64,000 bases of DNA from Nocardioides currus (GTDB taxonomy: Bacteria; Actinomycetota; Actinomycetes; Propionibacteriales; Nocardioidaceae), in assembly GCF_003057875.1 (NCBI RefSeq), contig NZ_PYXZ01000001.1, positions 682,001-746,000 on the forward strand, in the 5' to 3' direction. Shown here piece after piece: positions 23,321 through 32,009 of this stretch. The position numbers and the translations under genes were made by a program. The notes under the pieces are model-generated. The model saw only the letters and a list, made by a program, of their open reading frames with translations. It was not told where the DNA came from and did no database searches. How positions within the stretch are numbered: position 1 is the stretch's first letter; each line of letters begins with the position of its first letter.

Positions 23321-24367
23321 TCAGTCGGCGTCGACGGGGACCTGCGAGGTCGTCGAGGTCGGGTGCGACGCCAGTCCCCCACGGTCGAACTTCTGCCCGC
23401 TCGCCAACCCACCGAGCCAGAAGGAGACGAGGGCGATGGCGACGCCGGCGACGTCGTCGGCGACGTAGTGCCAGCCGAAGTAGAGGGTGGCCACGACGGT
23501 GATCGCGAAGTTGACCCAGAAGACGATGTGGAGCACCCGGCTGCGCAGGGTGTACTGCACCATCAGCGCGACGAGCAGGGTGATCGCGACGTGCAGGCTC
23601 GCGAACCCGGCCACCGACTGCACCGCTCCCTCGATGCCGTCCCTGAGCACGCCCTTGCGGGCGTAGAACAAGGAGTCCATCAGCGCTCCCGACCCGGTGT
23701 CGGGGAGGTCCTTGTAGAGCCAGGGGTAGCGGAAGCCGGGGCCGAGCGTCGGCAGCGCGTAGTAGGACGCGGTGCCGAGGGTCCAGGCGAGGCACTGCGA
23801 GGTGGCGAACCAGTAGCCGAAGGTGATGTTGCGCGACCACACCAGCCAGGCGGCCAGGGCCAGCGGGACCAGGGGCAGGAACCACAGGTAGACCGACGAC
23901 AGCACGTGCGCGGTCCAGCCGGCGCCGAAGATCGTGTGCAGCACGTTGGCGGGCTCGTGGCCGAAGAACAGCACCCGGTCGATCAGGTGGAGCTCGCGGT
24001 CGTACTTCGTGTCGCCCGTGATGAAGGGCAGGAAGGACTTGAGGTTCCGGTAGCTGACGTAGGTGATGTAGAAGCACACCAGGCCCATCACGACCAGCGT
24101 CATCCGCTCGCGCGTCCAGTGGGTCTTGACGCGGTCCTTGACGATGTCGGGCATCAGCTTGGGGTTCAGTCGCGAGACCCACAGCGTGCGCGGCAGCATG
24201 TCGAGCAGGAAGGCGCCCAGGACCAGCAGCGGCAGTCGCAGCCACGACGGACCGAGGAAGCCCTCGGGGTCGACCAGACGCCGGTCGAGGGTGAACGCGG
24301 CGACGACCGCGAGCAGACCGGTGACGAACGCGACTCCAACGAGCAGGGCATAGGCCGGGCGATACAC
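23321..24367 (-). CDS. PAP2-superfamily membrane phosphatase / inositolphosphotransferase-like protein
   Basis: The 348-residue protein has about six to eight membrane helices. The PAP2/Aur1-type C-terminal motifs are GFASLHVAITLL and, about 40 residues later, FGWHYVADDVAG, which carry the two catalytic histidines. Members act on lipid phosphates or transfer phosphoinositol or phosphate groups at the membrane. The His/Asp-rich second motif resembles the actinobacterial AUR1/IPT-like group. The gene stands alone, with a strong hairpin downstream. Confidence 0.8.
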   Translation of the reverse strand: MYRPAYALLVGVAFVTGLLAVVAAFTLDRRLVDPEGFLGPSWLRLPLLVLGAFLLDMLPRTLWVSRLNPKLMPDIVKDRVKTHWTRERMTLVVMGLVCFYITYVSYRNLKSFLPFITGDTKYDRELHLIDRVLFFGHEPANVLHTIFGAGWTAHVLSSVYLWFLPLVPLALAAWLVWSRNITFGYWFATSQCLAWTLGTASYYALPTLGPGFRYPWLYKDLPDTGSGALMDSLFYARKGVLRDGIEGAVQSVAGFASLHVAITLLVALMVQYTLRSRVLHIVFWVNFAITVVATLYFGWHYVADDVAGVAIALVSFWLGGLASGQKFDRGGLASHPTSTTSQVPVDAD

Positions 24368-24399
24368 GCGGGTCAGTCTAGGCAGCGCCGTCCAGCCGG

Positions 24400-25392
24400 T
24401 CAGATTCCCCGGATGGGGGCCGTCCGGGTCGGGTCCACCCGCAGGCGCACGTCCTCGCCCGGACCCCAGTGGGTGTCGCGGTCGGCGACGGCGTCGACGA
24501 GACCGACGTCACGGACGTCGACGACCAGCCGCAGCAGCTCCGGCGTGGCCCGGGCGGACCGGACGGTCCCCAGCAGCGGACCGTGCTCGTCGGCGACCAG
24601 GGCCGAGCGGCGTACGGCGAGGGCCTCGACGCGCCCCGCCCGCGCATCGCCCGCAGCCGCGCGAACGGTGTCGGCCGCGACGCCGGTCAGCACCCGCGCG
24701 TAGCCCAGGAACAGCGCGGTCTCGGCGTCGACCGGGGCGGCCCACACGTCGGCGATCGGACCGGCCTGCACCACGCGCCCGGCGCGCATGACCGCCAGCC
24801 GGTCGGCGACCTGGAAGGCCTCCTCGTGGTCGTGGGTGACCATCAGCGCCGTGGTGCCGGCGGCGTGCAGGATCTCGCGCAGGTCGACCGCGAGCCGTTC
24901 GCGCAGGCCGGCGTCGAGCGCGGAGAGCGGTTCGTCGAGCAGCAGCAGGCGCGGCTCGACGGCGAGCGCGCGGGCGAGCGCGACCCGCTGGCGCTCGCCC
25001 CCGCTCAAGGTGGCGGGGAGGCGGTCGGCGTACCCCTCGAGGCCGACCAGCGCCAGCAGCTCGGCGACCCGGGCGTTGCTGGGCCGGCGCCGCAGGCGCA
25101 GGGCGTAGCCGACGTTGCGCGCGACCGTCATGTGCCCGAACAGCTGGCCGTCCTGGAACATCAGCGCGAAGCCGCGCTTGTGGGTCGGCAGCCGGCCGAC
25201 GTCGTCGCCGTCGAAGGTGATGCGGCCCGACCGGACCGGCTCGAGCCCGGCGATCGCGCGCAGCAGCGTGGACTTGCCGCAGCCCGACGGGCCGAGGACC
25301 GCGAGCACGGAGCCGTCGGGCACCTCGAGGCTCACGCCGTCGACGGCGACGACACCGTCGTAGGCGACCGAGACGCCCGTCAGCGACAACAC
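24400..25392 (-). CDS. thiQ: Thiamine ABC transporter ATP-binding protein
   Basis: The 330-residue ATPase has Walker A (GPSGCGKST), signature LSGGERQRVALARAL, Walker B LLLLDEPL and the switch His (VTHDHEE). A C-terminal extension of about 100 residues resembles a TOBE-like regulatory domain, so it is longer than enteric ThiQ. The GTG start lies one base after the stop of thiP. It is the third gene of a TPP-riboswitch-controlled operon, which supports thiamine or a thiamine precursor as the cargo. Confidence 0.85.
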   Translation of the reverse strand: MLSLTGVSVAYDGVVAVDGVSLEVPDGSVLAVLGPSGCGKSTLLRAIAGLEPVRSGRITFDGDDVGRLPTHKRGFALMFQDGQLFGHMTVARNVGYALRLRRRPSNARVAELLALVGLEGYADRLPATLSGGERQRVALARALAVEPRLLLLDEPLSALDAGLRERLAVDLREILHAAGTTALMVTHDHEEAFQVADRLAVMRAGRVVQAGPIADVWAAPVDAETALFLGYARVLTGVAADTVRAAAGDARAGRVEALAVRRSALVADEHGPLLGTVRSARATPELLRLVVDVRDVGLVDAVADRDTHWGPGEDVRLRVDPTRTAPIRGI

Positions 25393-25393
25393 G

Positions 25394-27028
25394 TCAGAAC
25401 GCTCCCACGCTCGGCACGCGGAGCCGCTCCACCGCGAGCATCACCACGGCCGTGGCCGTCGCCAGCACGACGGAGGCCGCGAGCGCCATGCCGTAGTTGA
25501 GCTCGCCGGGGTGGCCGATCAGCCGGAAGATCACGACCGGCACGGTCGGGTGCTCGTCACGGGCGAGGAAGGAGGTCGCACCGAACTCCCCCAGCGACGC
25601 CGCGAACGCGAAGCCGCTGGCCGCGAGCAGCGGCTTCCACGCGGCGGGCAGGTCGACGGTGAGCATGGCCCGGAACGGCGAGGCACCGAGCGAGGCGGCC
25701 GCCTGCCGCTGGCGGTCGTCGACGCCGGCGAGGACCGGGACGAGGGTGCGTACGACGAGGGGCAGCGCCACGAGGGCCTGCGCGATCGGCACCAGCAGGG
25801 GCGAGCTGCGCAGGTCGACCGGCGGCTGGTCGAGGGTGATGAGGAACCCGAACCCGAGCGTGACCGCGCTGACCCCGAGCGGCAGCATGAAGAAGCCGTC
25901 GAGCAGGCCGCGCGCACGACGCTCCGTGCGGGTCTGCGAGCGGCGGGTCACGAGGACGGCGACGGACAGGCCCATCAGCAGAGCCATCCACGTCGCGTCG
26001 ACGGCCGTGCGCAGCGACGTCACCAGGGCGTCCGTGACCGGGGCCAGCAGCGCCTGGTTGCTGCCGACGCCGGTCAGGGCGCGGTAGTTGGCGAGCGACC
26101 AGGCGTCGTCGGCGCGGAACGACCCGACCACGAGCGTGGCGATCGGGGCCGCGACCGCGACCAGCACGAGCACGGTCACCGCGATCGCCGGCAGGTCGCC
26201 GGAGCGGACGCGCCGCGGGCGGGCGGTCGTGCGTCCTGCCGTCGCGTCCGGCGTGGACCGGAGGCGGGCGGCGAGCCCGAGGAGCACCACCACGACCACG
26301 ATCTGGAGCACGGACAGCGCGGCCGCGGCCTGGAGGTCGAAGAGCGTCGTGGTGAGGAGGTAGATCTCGGTCTCGATCGTCGCGTAGTGCACCCCGCCGA
26401 GGGTGAGCACGATCCCGAACGCCGTCGCGCAGAAGAGGAAGACCACGCTCGCCGCGCCGACGATCGCCGGTCGCAGCGCGGGCAGCGTCACCGTCCACCA
26501 GACCTGCGCGGGCGCAGCGCCGAGGGCGGCCGCCGCCTCGGCCGGCCGGGTGTCGAGCGACTCCCACGCGGCGCCGACCGCGCGCACGACGACCGCAACG
26601 TTGAAGAAGACCAGCCCGGCGACGATCGCGACCGGGGTGCCGTCGAGGCCGAGGAAGCCGAGTGGTCCGCCCTCGCCGAGCAGCAGGCGGAACGCCACGC
26701 CGACGACCACGGTGGGCAGCACGAACGGCACCAGCAGCGCCGCCCGCACGATGCGTCGTCCCGGCAGCGCGAGCCGGTGCAGCACGAACGCGGCCGGCAG
26801 GCCGAGCACGACGGCCACCGCGGTGGCCACGGCCGCCGACCACACCGTGAACCACGCGACCCGGGCCACCCGCGGACGCGTCAGGACCTCGAGCACGCCT
26901 CCGGGGTCGAACGCACCGTCGGCGAAGAAGCCGCGCGAGACCATGCCGCTCACCGGCAGCACGAAGAAGACCCCGACCACCAGGACCGGGCCGGCGGCGA
27001 GGAGCGCGAGGGTCAGCCAGCGGCGCAT
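25394..27028 (-). CDS. thiP: Thiamine ABC transporter permease, two fused permease halves
   Basis: The 544-residue membrane protein has two BPD_transp_1 halves with EAA-type loops: AAAALGAAPAQVWWTVTLPALRP in the first half and AAASLGASPFRAMLTVDLPA in the second. This tandem arrangement is typical of ThiP and FbpB-type permeases. It starts four bases after the binding-protein gene. The upstream TPP riboswitch favours ThiP over an iron transporter. Confidence 0.87.
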   Translation of the reverse strand: MRRWLTLALLAAGPVLVVGVFFVLPVSGMVSRGFFADGAFDPGGVLEVLTRPRVARVAWFTVWSAAVATAVAVVLGLPAAFVLHRLALPGRRIVRAALLVPFVLPTVVVGVAFRLLLGEGGPLGFLGLDGTPVAIVAGLVFFNVAVVVRAVGAAWESLDTRPAEAAAALGAAPAQVWWTVTLPALRPAIVGAASVVFLFCATAFGIVLTLGGVHYATIETEIYLLTTTLFDLQAAAALSVLQIVVVVVLLGLAARLRSTPDATAGRTTARPRRVRSGDLPAIAVTVLVLVAVAAPIATLVVGSFRADDAWSLANYRALTGVGSNQALLAPVTDALVTSLRTAVDATWMALLMGLSVAVLVTRRSQTRTERRARGLLDGFFMLPLGVSAVTLGFGFLITLDQPPVDLRSSPLLVPIAQALVALPLVVRTLVPVLAGVDDRQRQAAASLGASPFRAMLTVDLPAAWKPLLAASGFAFAASLGEFGATSFLARDEHPTVPVVIFRLIGHPGELNYGMALAASVVLATATAVVMLAVERLRVPSVGAF

Positions 27029-27032
27029 CGGC

Positions 27033-28091
27033 TCACCGGGTCACGAGGTCGGTCCACTCCGAGAGCCACTGCTCGCGGTTGGCCGCGATGTCGGCCGGCG
27101 ACACCGACAGCGGCTCCGTCGGCTGCACGGCGAACTCGGCCCAGTCGGCCGGCACCTCGACGGCGGCGCTGACCGGGAAGACGTACATCGCGGTCGGGAG
27201 GGCGGCCTGGACCTCGTCGGAGAGCAGCCAGTCGATCACCTTCTCCGCGCCGGCCGGGTTGGCCGCACCGGAGAGGACCCCGGCGTACTCGACCTGCCGG
27301 AAGCAGGTGTCGAGGAGCGCGGCCGTGCTCGACGCACCGTCCTTCACGGTGAAGGCTGGCGAGGAGTCGTAGGACACGACGATCGGGCGCGTCCCCTTGC
27401 CGCCGCCCTGGGTGAAGTCGCCGTAGTAGGCGTCCTCCCAGCCGTCGACGACCTTGGTGCCGTTGGCGAGCAGGTCCTGCCAGTAGGAGGGCCACTCGTC
27501 GCCGTACTCCGCGATCGTGGCCAGCAGGAAGGCCATGCCGGGGCTGCTGGTGGACGCGCCGGGCGTGACGAAGAGGTCGCGGTAGGTCGGGTCGGCGAGG
27601 TCGTCGAGGGTCTGCGGAGGCGTGATGCCCTCGTCGTCGAACCAGGTCGTGTCGACGTTGACGCACACGTTGCCGACGTCGATCGGGGTGAGCTCGCCCG
27701 CTCCCTCGTCGAGGGCGTACTGCTCGGCGCCCGTGGGGAGCGTCGGTGCGTACGCCGCGAACACCCCCTCGTCGAGCGGCCGGGAGGCGAAGGTGTTGTC
27801 GACGCCGAAGGCGAGGTCGCCGGTCGGGTCGTCCTTGGTCAGCGACAGCTTGGCCGTGAGGGTGCCGGCGTCGCCCGCGGCGCGGGTGACGAGGTCGATG
27901 CCGGACTCCTGCTCGAACGAGCGGACGAGCTTCTTGGGCAGGTTGAACGAGTCGTGGGTGACGAGCACGACCTGGCCGCCGACCTCCCGCCCGGAGTCGG
28001 ACGCCGTGGGCTCGGGGTCGTCGCCCCCGATCGTGCTGCAGCCGGTGAGGGCCAGGAGGAGGGCGGTGGACAACGCGGAAATGCGCAACAT
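27033..28091 (-). CDS. thiB: Thiamine-binding lipoprotein of the ABC importer
   Basis: The 352-residue binding protein has a lipobox ending LTGC with Cys18, then VVLVTHDSFNLPKKLVRSFEQESGIDL. This closely follows ThiB/TbpA-type proteins, as does the LAFGVDNTFASR segment. It would capture thiamine or its phosphates on the outer face of the membrane. Its ATG lies just after the TPP riboswitch. Confidence 0.88.
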   Translation of the reverse strand: MLRISALSTALLLALTGCSTIGGDDPEPTASDSGREVGGQVVLVTHDSFNLPKKLVRSFEQESGIDLVTRAAGDAGTLTAKLSLTKDDPTGDLAFGVDNTFASRPLDEGVFAAYAPTLPTGAEQYALDEGAGELTPIDVGNVCVNVDTTWFDDEGITPPQTLDDLADPTYRDLFVTPGASTSSPGMAFLLATIAEYGDEWPSYWQDLLANGTKVVDGWEDAYYGDFTQGGGKGTRPIVVSYDSSPAFTVKDGASSTAALLDTCFRQVEYAGVLSGAANPAGAEKVIDWLLSDEVQAALPTAMYVFPVSAAVEVPADWAEFAVQPTEPLSVSPADIAANREQWLSEWTDLVTR

Positions 28092-28101
28092 GGTGCTGTG
28101 A

Positions 28102-28185
28102 CTCCCTATCGCCGGTGCTAACCGGATCAGGTTCGGAGGGTCTGCGGACGGACCGCACTCTCAGCACTGGCGTGCTCCCCTGTCT
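28102..28185 (-). promoter_or_regulatory. TPP riboswitch (THI box) controlling thiBPQ
   Basis: On the minus strand the segment contains GTGCTGAGAGTGCGG, ACCCTCCGAACCTGATC and GGTTAGCACCGGCG-TAGGGAG, the conserved thi-box elements in order. The final AGGGAG lies about 10 bases before the thiB ATG and looks like its ribosome site, which suggests that TPP binding blocks translation. The 5' end comes within about 15 bases of the stop codon of the upstream hydrolase gene. Its promoter must therefore lie inside that gene, or transcription must read through. Confidence 0.95.
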
Positions 28186-28197
28186 TCACCGACCAGA

Positions 28198-29253
28198 CTA
28201 CGCCGCCGTGTAGTGCTCCACGCCGTCGGTCTCGCCCCTGACCAGCACGCCGCGGGCGACCAGCAGCTCGAGGTGGGCCCGGGTCTCGAGGATGGCCAGG
28301 GCGGTGTTGAAGACGTCGAGGTCGGCGAGCCGGTGCTCGTGCCGTGTCCACGGCAGCGATCCCGCCACGTCGTACGCCGCGTGCGACCCGTCGCCGATCG
28401 CCGCGACGCACAGGTCGAGCCGCACCTCGTGGTGCGCGAGGAGGGCGTCGACCCGGGCGTGCGAGGACGGGGCGACCGGCCCGTGCGCCGGCAGCAGGGT
28501 GAGGTCGGGCAGGCCGCGGACCTTGGTCAGCGAGGCCATGAAGTCGCCGAGCGGCAGCTCGGCGAGGGCCGGCTCGAAGCCGATCGACGGCGTGATCGTC
28601 GGCAGCACGTGGTCGCCGGCGAACAGCAGCCCACCCGGCCGGTCGGCGAAGACGTAGTGGCCCTGGGTGTGGCCGGGGGTGTGCACCGCGTCGATCGTGC
28701 GCGCGCCGACCGCGAGCTCGAGGTCGCCGTCGAGCCAGGTGTCGGGGTCGTCCCACAGCGACAGGTCGGGCGTGTTGGTGCGGGTGAAGTCGGCCCACGC
28801 ACGCGCGATGTCCGGCGCGCCCACGGCGCGCAGCAGCGCGACGTGGGGATCGTCCTCGAGCCGGTCGCGGCGCCGGATGAGGTCGAGGGTCGCCTTGTCG
28901 CCGAGGCCGAGGGAGACGTGCGAGCCGACCTCGCGGCGCACGGTCACCGCCTGCGTGTAGTGGTCGCGGTGCACGTGCGTGACGAGGAACCGGTCGATGT
29001 CGCGGACCTCGCGACCGATCTCGCGCAGCGACGACTCGAGCAGGGCGCGGGACACCTCGATCGCCCACCCGCCGTCGATCAGCGTCAGCCCGTCGTCGGT
29101 CTCGATCGCGTAGACGTTGACGGCGCGCAGCCCGTCCATGGGCAGCGGCAGCGGGATCCGGTGCACGCCGGGCGCCGCCGGCCACGCGCCGGGCTCCGTC
29201 CAGTGGGTGCCGGAGTCGGGCGAGATCGCGTGCGCCGTACCGACCTCCGTCAT
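28198..29253 (-). CDS. Metallo-beta-lactamase-fold hydrolase
   Basis: The 351-residue protein has the dinuclear metal motif THVHRDHYT (HxHxDH), a later HTPGHTQGHYVF, the bridging Asp in FAGDHVLP, and a final His in LLPAHGP. A C-terminal helical extension follows, as in the LACTB2/glyoxalase-II-like hydrolases. The substrate is unknown. The ATG overlaps the stop of the DUF1330 gene (ATGA). It directly precedes the TPP riboswitch, but nothing ties it to thiamine. Confidence 0.83.
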   Translation of the reverse strand: MTEVGTAHAISPDSGTHWTEPGAWPAAPGVHRIPLPLPMDGLRAVNVYAIETDDGLTLIDGGWAIEVSRALLESSLREIGREVRDIDRFLVTHVHRDHYTQAVTVRREVGSHVSLGLGDKATLDLIRRRDRLEDDPHVALLRAVGAPDIARAWADFTRTNTPDLSLWDDPDTWLDGDLELAVGARTIDAVHTPGHTQGHYVFADRPGGLLFAGDHVLPTITPSIGFEPALAELPLGDFMASLTKVRGLPDLTLLPAHGPVAPSSHARVDALLAHHEVRLDLCVAAIGDGSHAAYDVAGSLPWTRHEHRLADLDVFNTALAILETRAHLELLVARGVLVRGETDGVEHYTAA

Positions 29254-29540
29254 GCGACGCCGGGGACGACCCGCATGTCGCGGACGGCTCCACCGTCGAG
29301 GGCGGCCAGCGCCTCCTGGTAGGCCGCGCTGTCGTGCGCGGCGCGGGCGGCGTCGACGGAGTCGAAGACGATCACGACCGTCCGCGTCACCTCGCCGGCC
29401 TCGTAGGTCTGCTCGGGCAGCCCGCGGGCGACGAACGTGCCCCCGGCCGCGCGAAGGGCCGGGCCGGCGAGCTCGGCGTACGCCGCGACCTTCGCCTCAT
29501 CGGTGATCTCGCGGTAGGTGCTGATCCAGTAGGCGCTCAT
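29250..29540 (-). CDS. DUF1330 family small protein
   Basis: The 96-residue ferredoxin-like protein begins MSAYWISTYREITD and has the central VIVFDSVDAARAAHDSAAYQEAL that defines DUF1330 (dimeric alpha-beta barrel). No catalytic function is established for the family. An ATG three codons upstream (29549) is also possible; the chosen start gives the usual family N-terminus. It is translationally coupled to the hydrolase gene. Confidence 0.8.
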   Translation of the reverse strand: MSAYWISTYREITDEAKVAAYAELAGPALRAAGGTFVARGLPEQTYEAGEVTRTVVIVFDSVDAARAAHDSAAYQEALAALDGGAVRDMRVVPGVA

Positions 29541-29572
29541 GTCGCCCATTGTGTCGGTGACAGGCTGGGCGG

Positions 29573-29914
29573 ATGGAGGACCCCCGGACGTTGCTCGAGG
29601 CCGAGCGCTCGCGGGTGCTGGCGCGCCTGGCCGCGCTGACCGGCGACTACGACGCCGTGGTCGCCGCGTCGCTCGACACCAACGCCGACGACGAGCACGA
29701 TCCCGAGGGCGCCACCATCGCCTTCGAGCGGTCTCAGATCGGGTCGCTGGTCCGCCAGGCCCGCGACCACCTGGCCGAGATCGAGGCCGCGCTCGCGCGG
29801 CTCGAGGACGGGTCGTACGGCGCGTGCGAGACCTGCGGGCTCCCCATCCCGCCCGGCCGCCTCGAGGCCCGACCGACCGCGCGCCGCTGCGTCACGTGCG
29901 CCTCCCGCCCGTGA
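29573..29914 (+). CDS. DksA/TraR-type zinc-finger protein
   Basis: The 113-residue protein has an N-terminal helical hairpin (1-78) and a four-cysteine zinc finger with Cys85, Cys88, Cys106 and Cys109 (CETCG... CVTC). These are the marks of the DksA/TraR C4 family, which binds the RNA polymerase secondary channel in better-studied members. Actinobacterial versions are usually of unknown role. It stands alone between minus-strand genes. Confidence 0.83.
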   Translation: MEDPRTLLEAERSRVLARLAALTGDYDAVVAASLDTNADDEHDPEGATIAFERSQIGSLVRQARDHLAEIEAALARLEDGSYGACETCGLPIPPGRLEARPTARRCVTCASRP

Positions 29915-29919
29915 GCGGC

Positions 29920-30537
29920 TCAGACCGTCCCGGCCCCGTCGACGGCGCGGGCAAAGGCGGCGTCGGTCTTCTCGGTCAGTGGCACGACCGACGACCAGGT
30001 GACGCGCACGCCGTCGGCCTGCGCCATCCGGGTGATGAGGTCCTGGCCGTCGCAGTAGCACCTCCAGGAGAGCCGGTCGCCGAGGGTCGGCCCGAGCGCG
30101 GGGACGCCCTGGTCGAGCAGGAGGTCGAGGATGGAGTCGTCACCCTCGGGGCTGTCGCCCTCGACGAGGAACGGCTCCTCGCGGGCGTGGACGTCGTCGA
30201 GCGAGCCGTCGGCGGTCGCGACGCTGACCACGACGTCGATCGAGTAGGGGATGTCGCTGTCGTGCATCCGGACGCGGTCGCGCCAGGTGCACCCGCGGTC
30301 TCGGTGGCGGCCCGCCCTGAACCCGGACGGAAGGTCCAGCGCCAGCCGCACCGGCCCGTCCGCCGCCTCGACGGCGCACGTCACGCGGGTGGTGCCGCTC
30401 GGCACCTTTCCTTCGGCGGGCTGGAGGGTCGTCGGCCCGGAGGGTACGGCGGGAGGCTCGCCGTCGACGGGGGAGTCGGACGAGCACCCGGCCAGCGTGA
30501 GGACGAGGAGCCCGGTCGCGGCGAGGCGCAGGCGCAC
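29920..30537 (-). CDS. Uncharacterised lipoprotein
   Basis: The 205-residue product starts with a lipoprotein signal, LLVLTLAGCS, and continues with Pro/Ser/Thr-rich sequence. A soluble domain with several Cys follows (VTCAVE, RGCTW, WRCYC). I do not recognise the family. The GTG start lies two bases after the stop of the GDPD gene, so both are probably one operon. It is probably anchored to the outer face of the membrane. Confidence 0.65.
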   Translation of the reverse strand: MRLRLAATGLLVLTLAGCSSDSPVDGEPPAVPSGPTTLQPAEGKVPSGTTRVTCAVEAADGPVRLALDLPSGFRAGRHRDRGCTWRDRVRMHDSDIPYSIDVVVSVATADGSLDDVHAREEPFLVEGDSPEGDDSILDLLLDQGVPALGPTLGDRLSWRCYCDGQDLITRMAQADGVRVTWSSVVPLTEKTDAAFARAVDGAGTV

Positions 30538-30539
30538 GC

Positions 30540-31319
30540 TCAGCGCGCCCACTCGCTGTAGGCGCGCACGGACGGGACCACGACGCCGTCCACCCCGAGG
30601 CGGGCCAGCCGCCGCCACTGCGCCGGCGAGTCGGCGTATCCCCCGACGACCACGATGCCCTTGCGCCGCAGCCGCTTGACCCGCGACGTCGTGAGCGCGG
30701 ACGCCGGCACGTTGTAGCCCTCGACCTGGCCGATCGAGGCGCGCACCTTGCGCCAGCCGCTGACGATCAGCTGGGTGTCGAGGTTGGGCGCGAGGCGGTG
30801 CACGCGCTGGAGCACGGTGAGGCGCAGCGACGAGATGGCGACCTGGTCGAAGACCGCCGAGCCCTTGAGCAGGTTGACGACCTCGCGCACCTGCGGGATC
30901 GACCAGTTGCTGCCCTTGAGCTCGATCATCAGCGAGGCGCCGGTCTGCTCGGCCCAGCCCAGGAGCTCGGCCGCCGTGAGAACCGGCTGGTGCGAGGTGT
31001 CCTCGCGACACTTCCTCATCAGGTCGCGCAGCGTCCACGCACCGATCGGGCCGGCGCAGTTGGTGGTGCGCCCGACGCCGCTGTCGTGGAGGACGACGAG
31101 CTTGTCGTCCTTGGTGCGCCGCAGGTCGGTCTCGATCGCCGTCGCCCCGTCGGAGAGCGCGCGCCCGAAGGCCGGCAGCGTGTTCTCCCCGAGCGTGCGG
31201 CTCGGGGCGCCGCGGTGGGCGGTGACGGTGAAGTCGGGGTCGGCCACCGCCGGCGCGGCCACCAGGGAGGCGGTCAGGACGAGGGCGAGGGCCAGCAGGC
31301 GACGTACGAGCACGGACAC
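30540..31319 (-). CDS. Secreted glycerophosphodiester phosphodiesterase
   Basis: The 259-residue protein has a signal peptide (1 to about 26). The GDPD active-site residues are in AHRGAPS (His35, Arg36) and LGENTLPAF (Glu45), with the metal ligands Glu63, Asp65 and His78 in AIETDLRRTKDDKLVVLHD. It would hydrolyse glycerophosphodiesters outside the cell to release glycerol phosphate. The GTG at 31319 is the only start that keeps the signal peptide intact. A second GTG two codons on is possible. Confidence 0.87.
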   Translation of the reverse strand: MSVLVRRLLALALVLTASLVAAPAVADPDFTVTAHRGAPSRTLGENTLPAFGRALSDGATAIETDLRRTKDDKLVVLHDSGVGRTTNCAGPIGAWTLRDLMRKCREDTSHQPVLTAAELLGWAEQTGASLMIELKGSNWSIPQVREVVNLLKGSAVFDQVAISSLRLTVLQRVHRLAPNLDTQLIVSGWRKVRASIGQVEGYNVPASALTTSRVKRLRRKGIVVVGGYADSPAQWRRLARLGVDGVVVPSVRAYSEWAR

Positions 31320-31338
31320 ATGATGCCCCTGCTGCGGC

Positions 31339-31989
31339 TCATGATGCCTGCCGCGCCGCCTCCGCCGCCTTCGCGACCCACTTCGGCTCGTCGCCGTACC
31401 TCTGCGGCTTGATCAGCACTCCCGCCGCACAGTCGGCGATCAGCTGCACCAGCCGGCTCTCGCGGGTCTCCTCGCGCTTCGCGCTGACGACCCAGTTCTC
31501 GGCGATCCGGCGGTAGGTCTTGGTCGCGAGCTCCCAGAACGCGGCCGCTGCGGGGTCGGCGAGCAGGCGCGCCCGCTGCTCGTCGGACAGCGGGCGATCG
31601 GCCTCGTAGGCGTAGATGCCGCTGCGCTCGGGCCTCCTCTTCTCGTACGCCGCCAGGCCGGCCGGTCGCATCCGGCCCTCGGCGACCAGCCGCTCGACGT
31701 GGGCGATGTTGACCGCGCTCCAGATGCTGGTCGGCTTGCGTGGCGTCCAGCGCTGGCGGACGGCGTCCGCGTCGATGCGCTGGGCGACGCTGTCGATCCA
31801 GCCGAAGCGCAGCGCCTCGGGGACGGCCTCGTCCCACGTCAGGCCCCGGTCGGCGACGTGCTTCTTGTTCAGGCCCATCCAGAGCTCGGTCGCGGTCTCG
31901 TGGTTGGCCTCGAGCCACTCACGGAACTCCTGCGCCGAGGCGAAGAAGGTCGCCGGCCTCTCTGGTGTGCCACCCGGGGTCCCGACCAT
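31339..31989 (-). CDS. YdeI/OmpD-associated family protein
   Basis: The 216-residue protein shows the YdeI pattern: FREWLEANHETATELWMGLNKKH, EALRFGWIDSVAQRIDA, WTPRKPTSIWSAVN and a C-terminal WVVSAKREETRESRL. Some members have been linked to protection against antimicrobial peptides, but the biochemical activity is unknown. It lies alone between the GDPD gene and a gene of unknown function. Confidence 0.82.
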   Translation of the reverse strand: MVGTPGGTPERPATFFASAQEFREWLEANHETATELWMGLNKKHVADRGLTWDEAVPEALRFGWIDSVAQRIDADAVRQRWTPRKPTSIWSAVNIAHVERLVAEGRMRPAGLAAYEKRRPERSGIYAYEADRPLSDEQRARLLADPAAAAFWELATKTYRRIAENWVVSAKREETRESRLVQLIADCAAGVLIKPQRYGDEPKWVAKAAEAARQAS

Positions 31990-32009
31990 GTCGGCAACCT
32001 AGCGCGGCT

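Noticed and set aside
24400..28091. An iron (Fbp-type) ABC importer
   Set aside because: The fused two-half permease is shared by iron and thiamine systems. The TPP riboswitch directly upstream and the ThiB-like binding protein favour thiamine.
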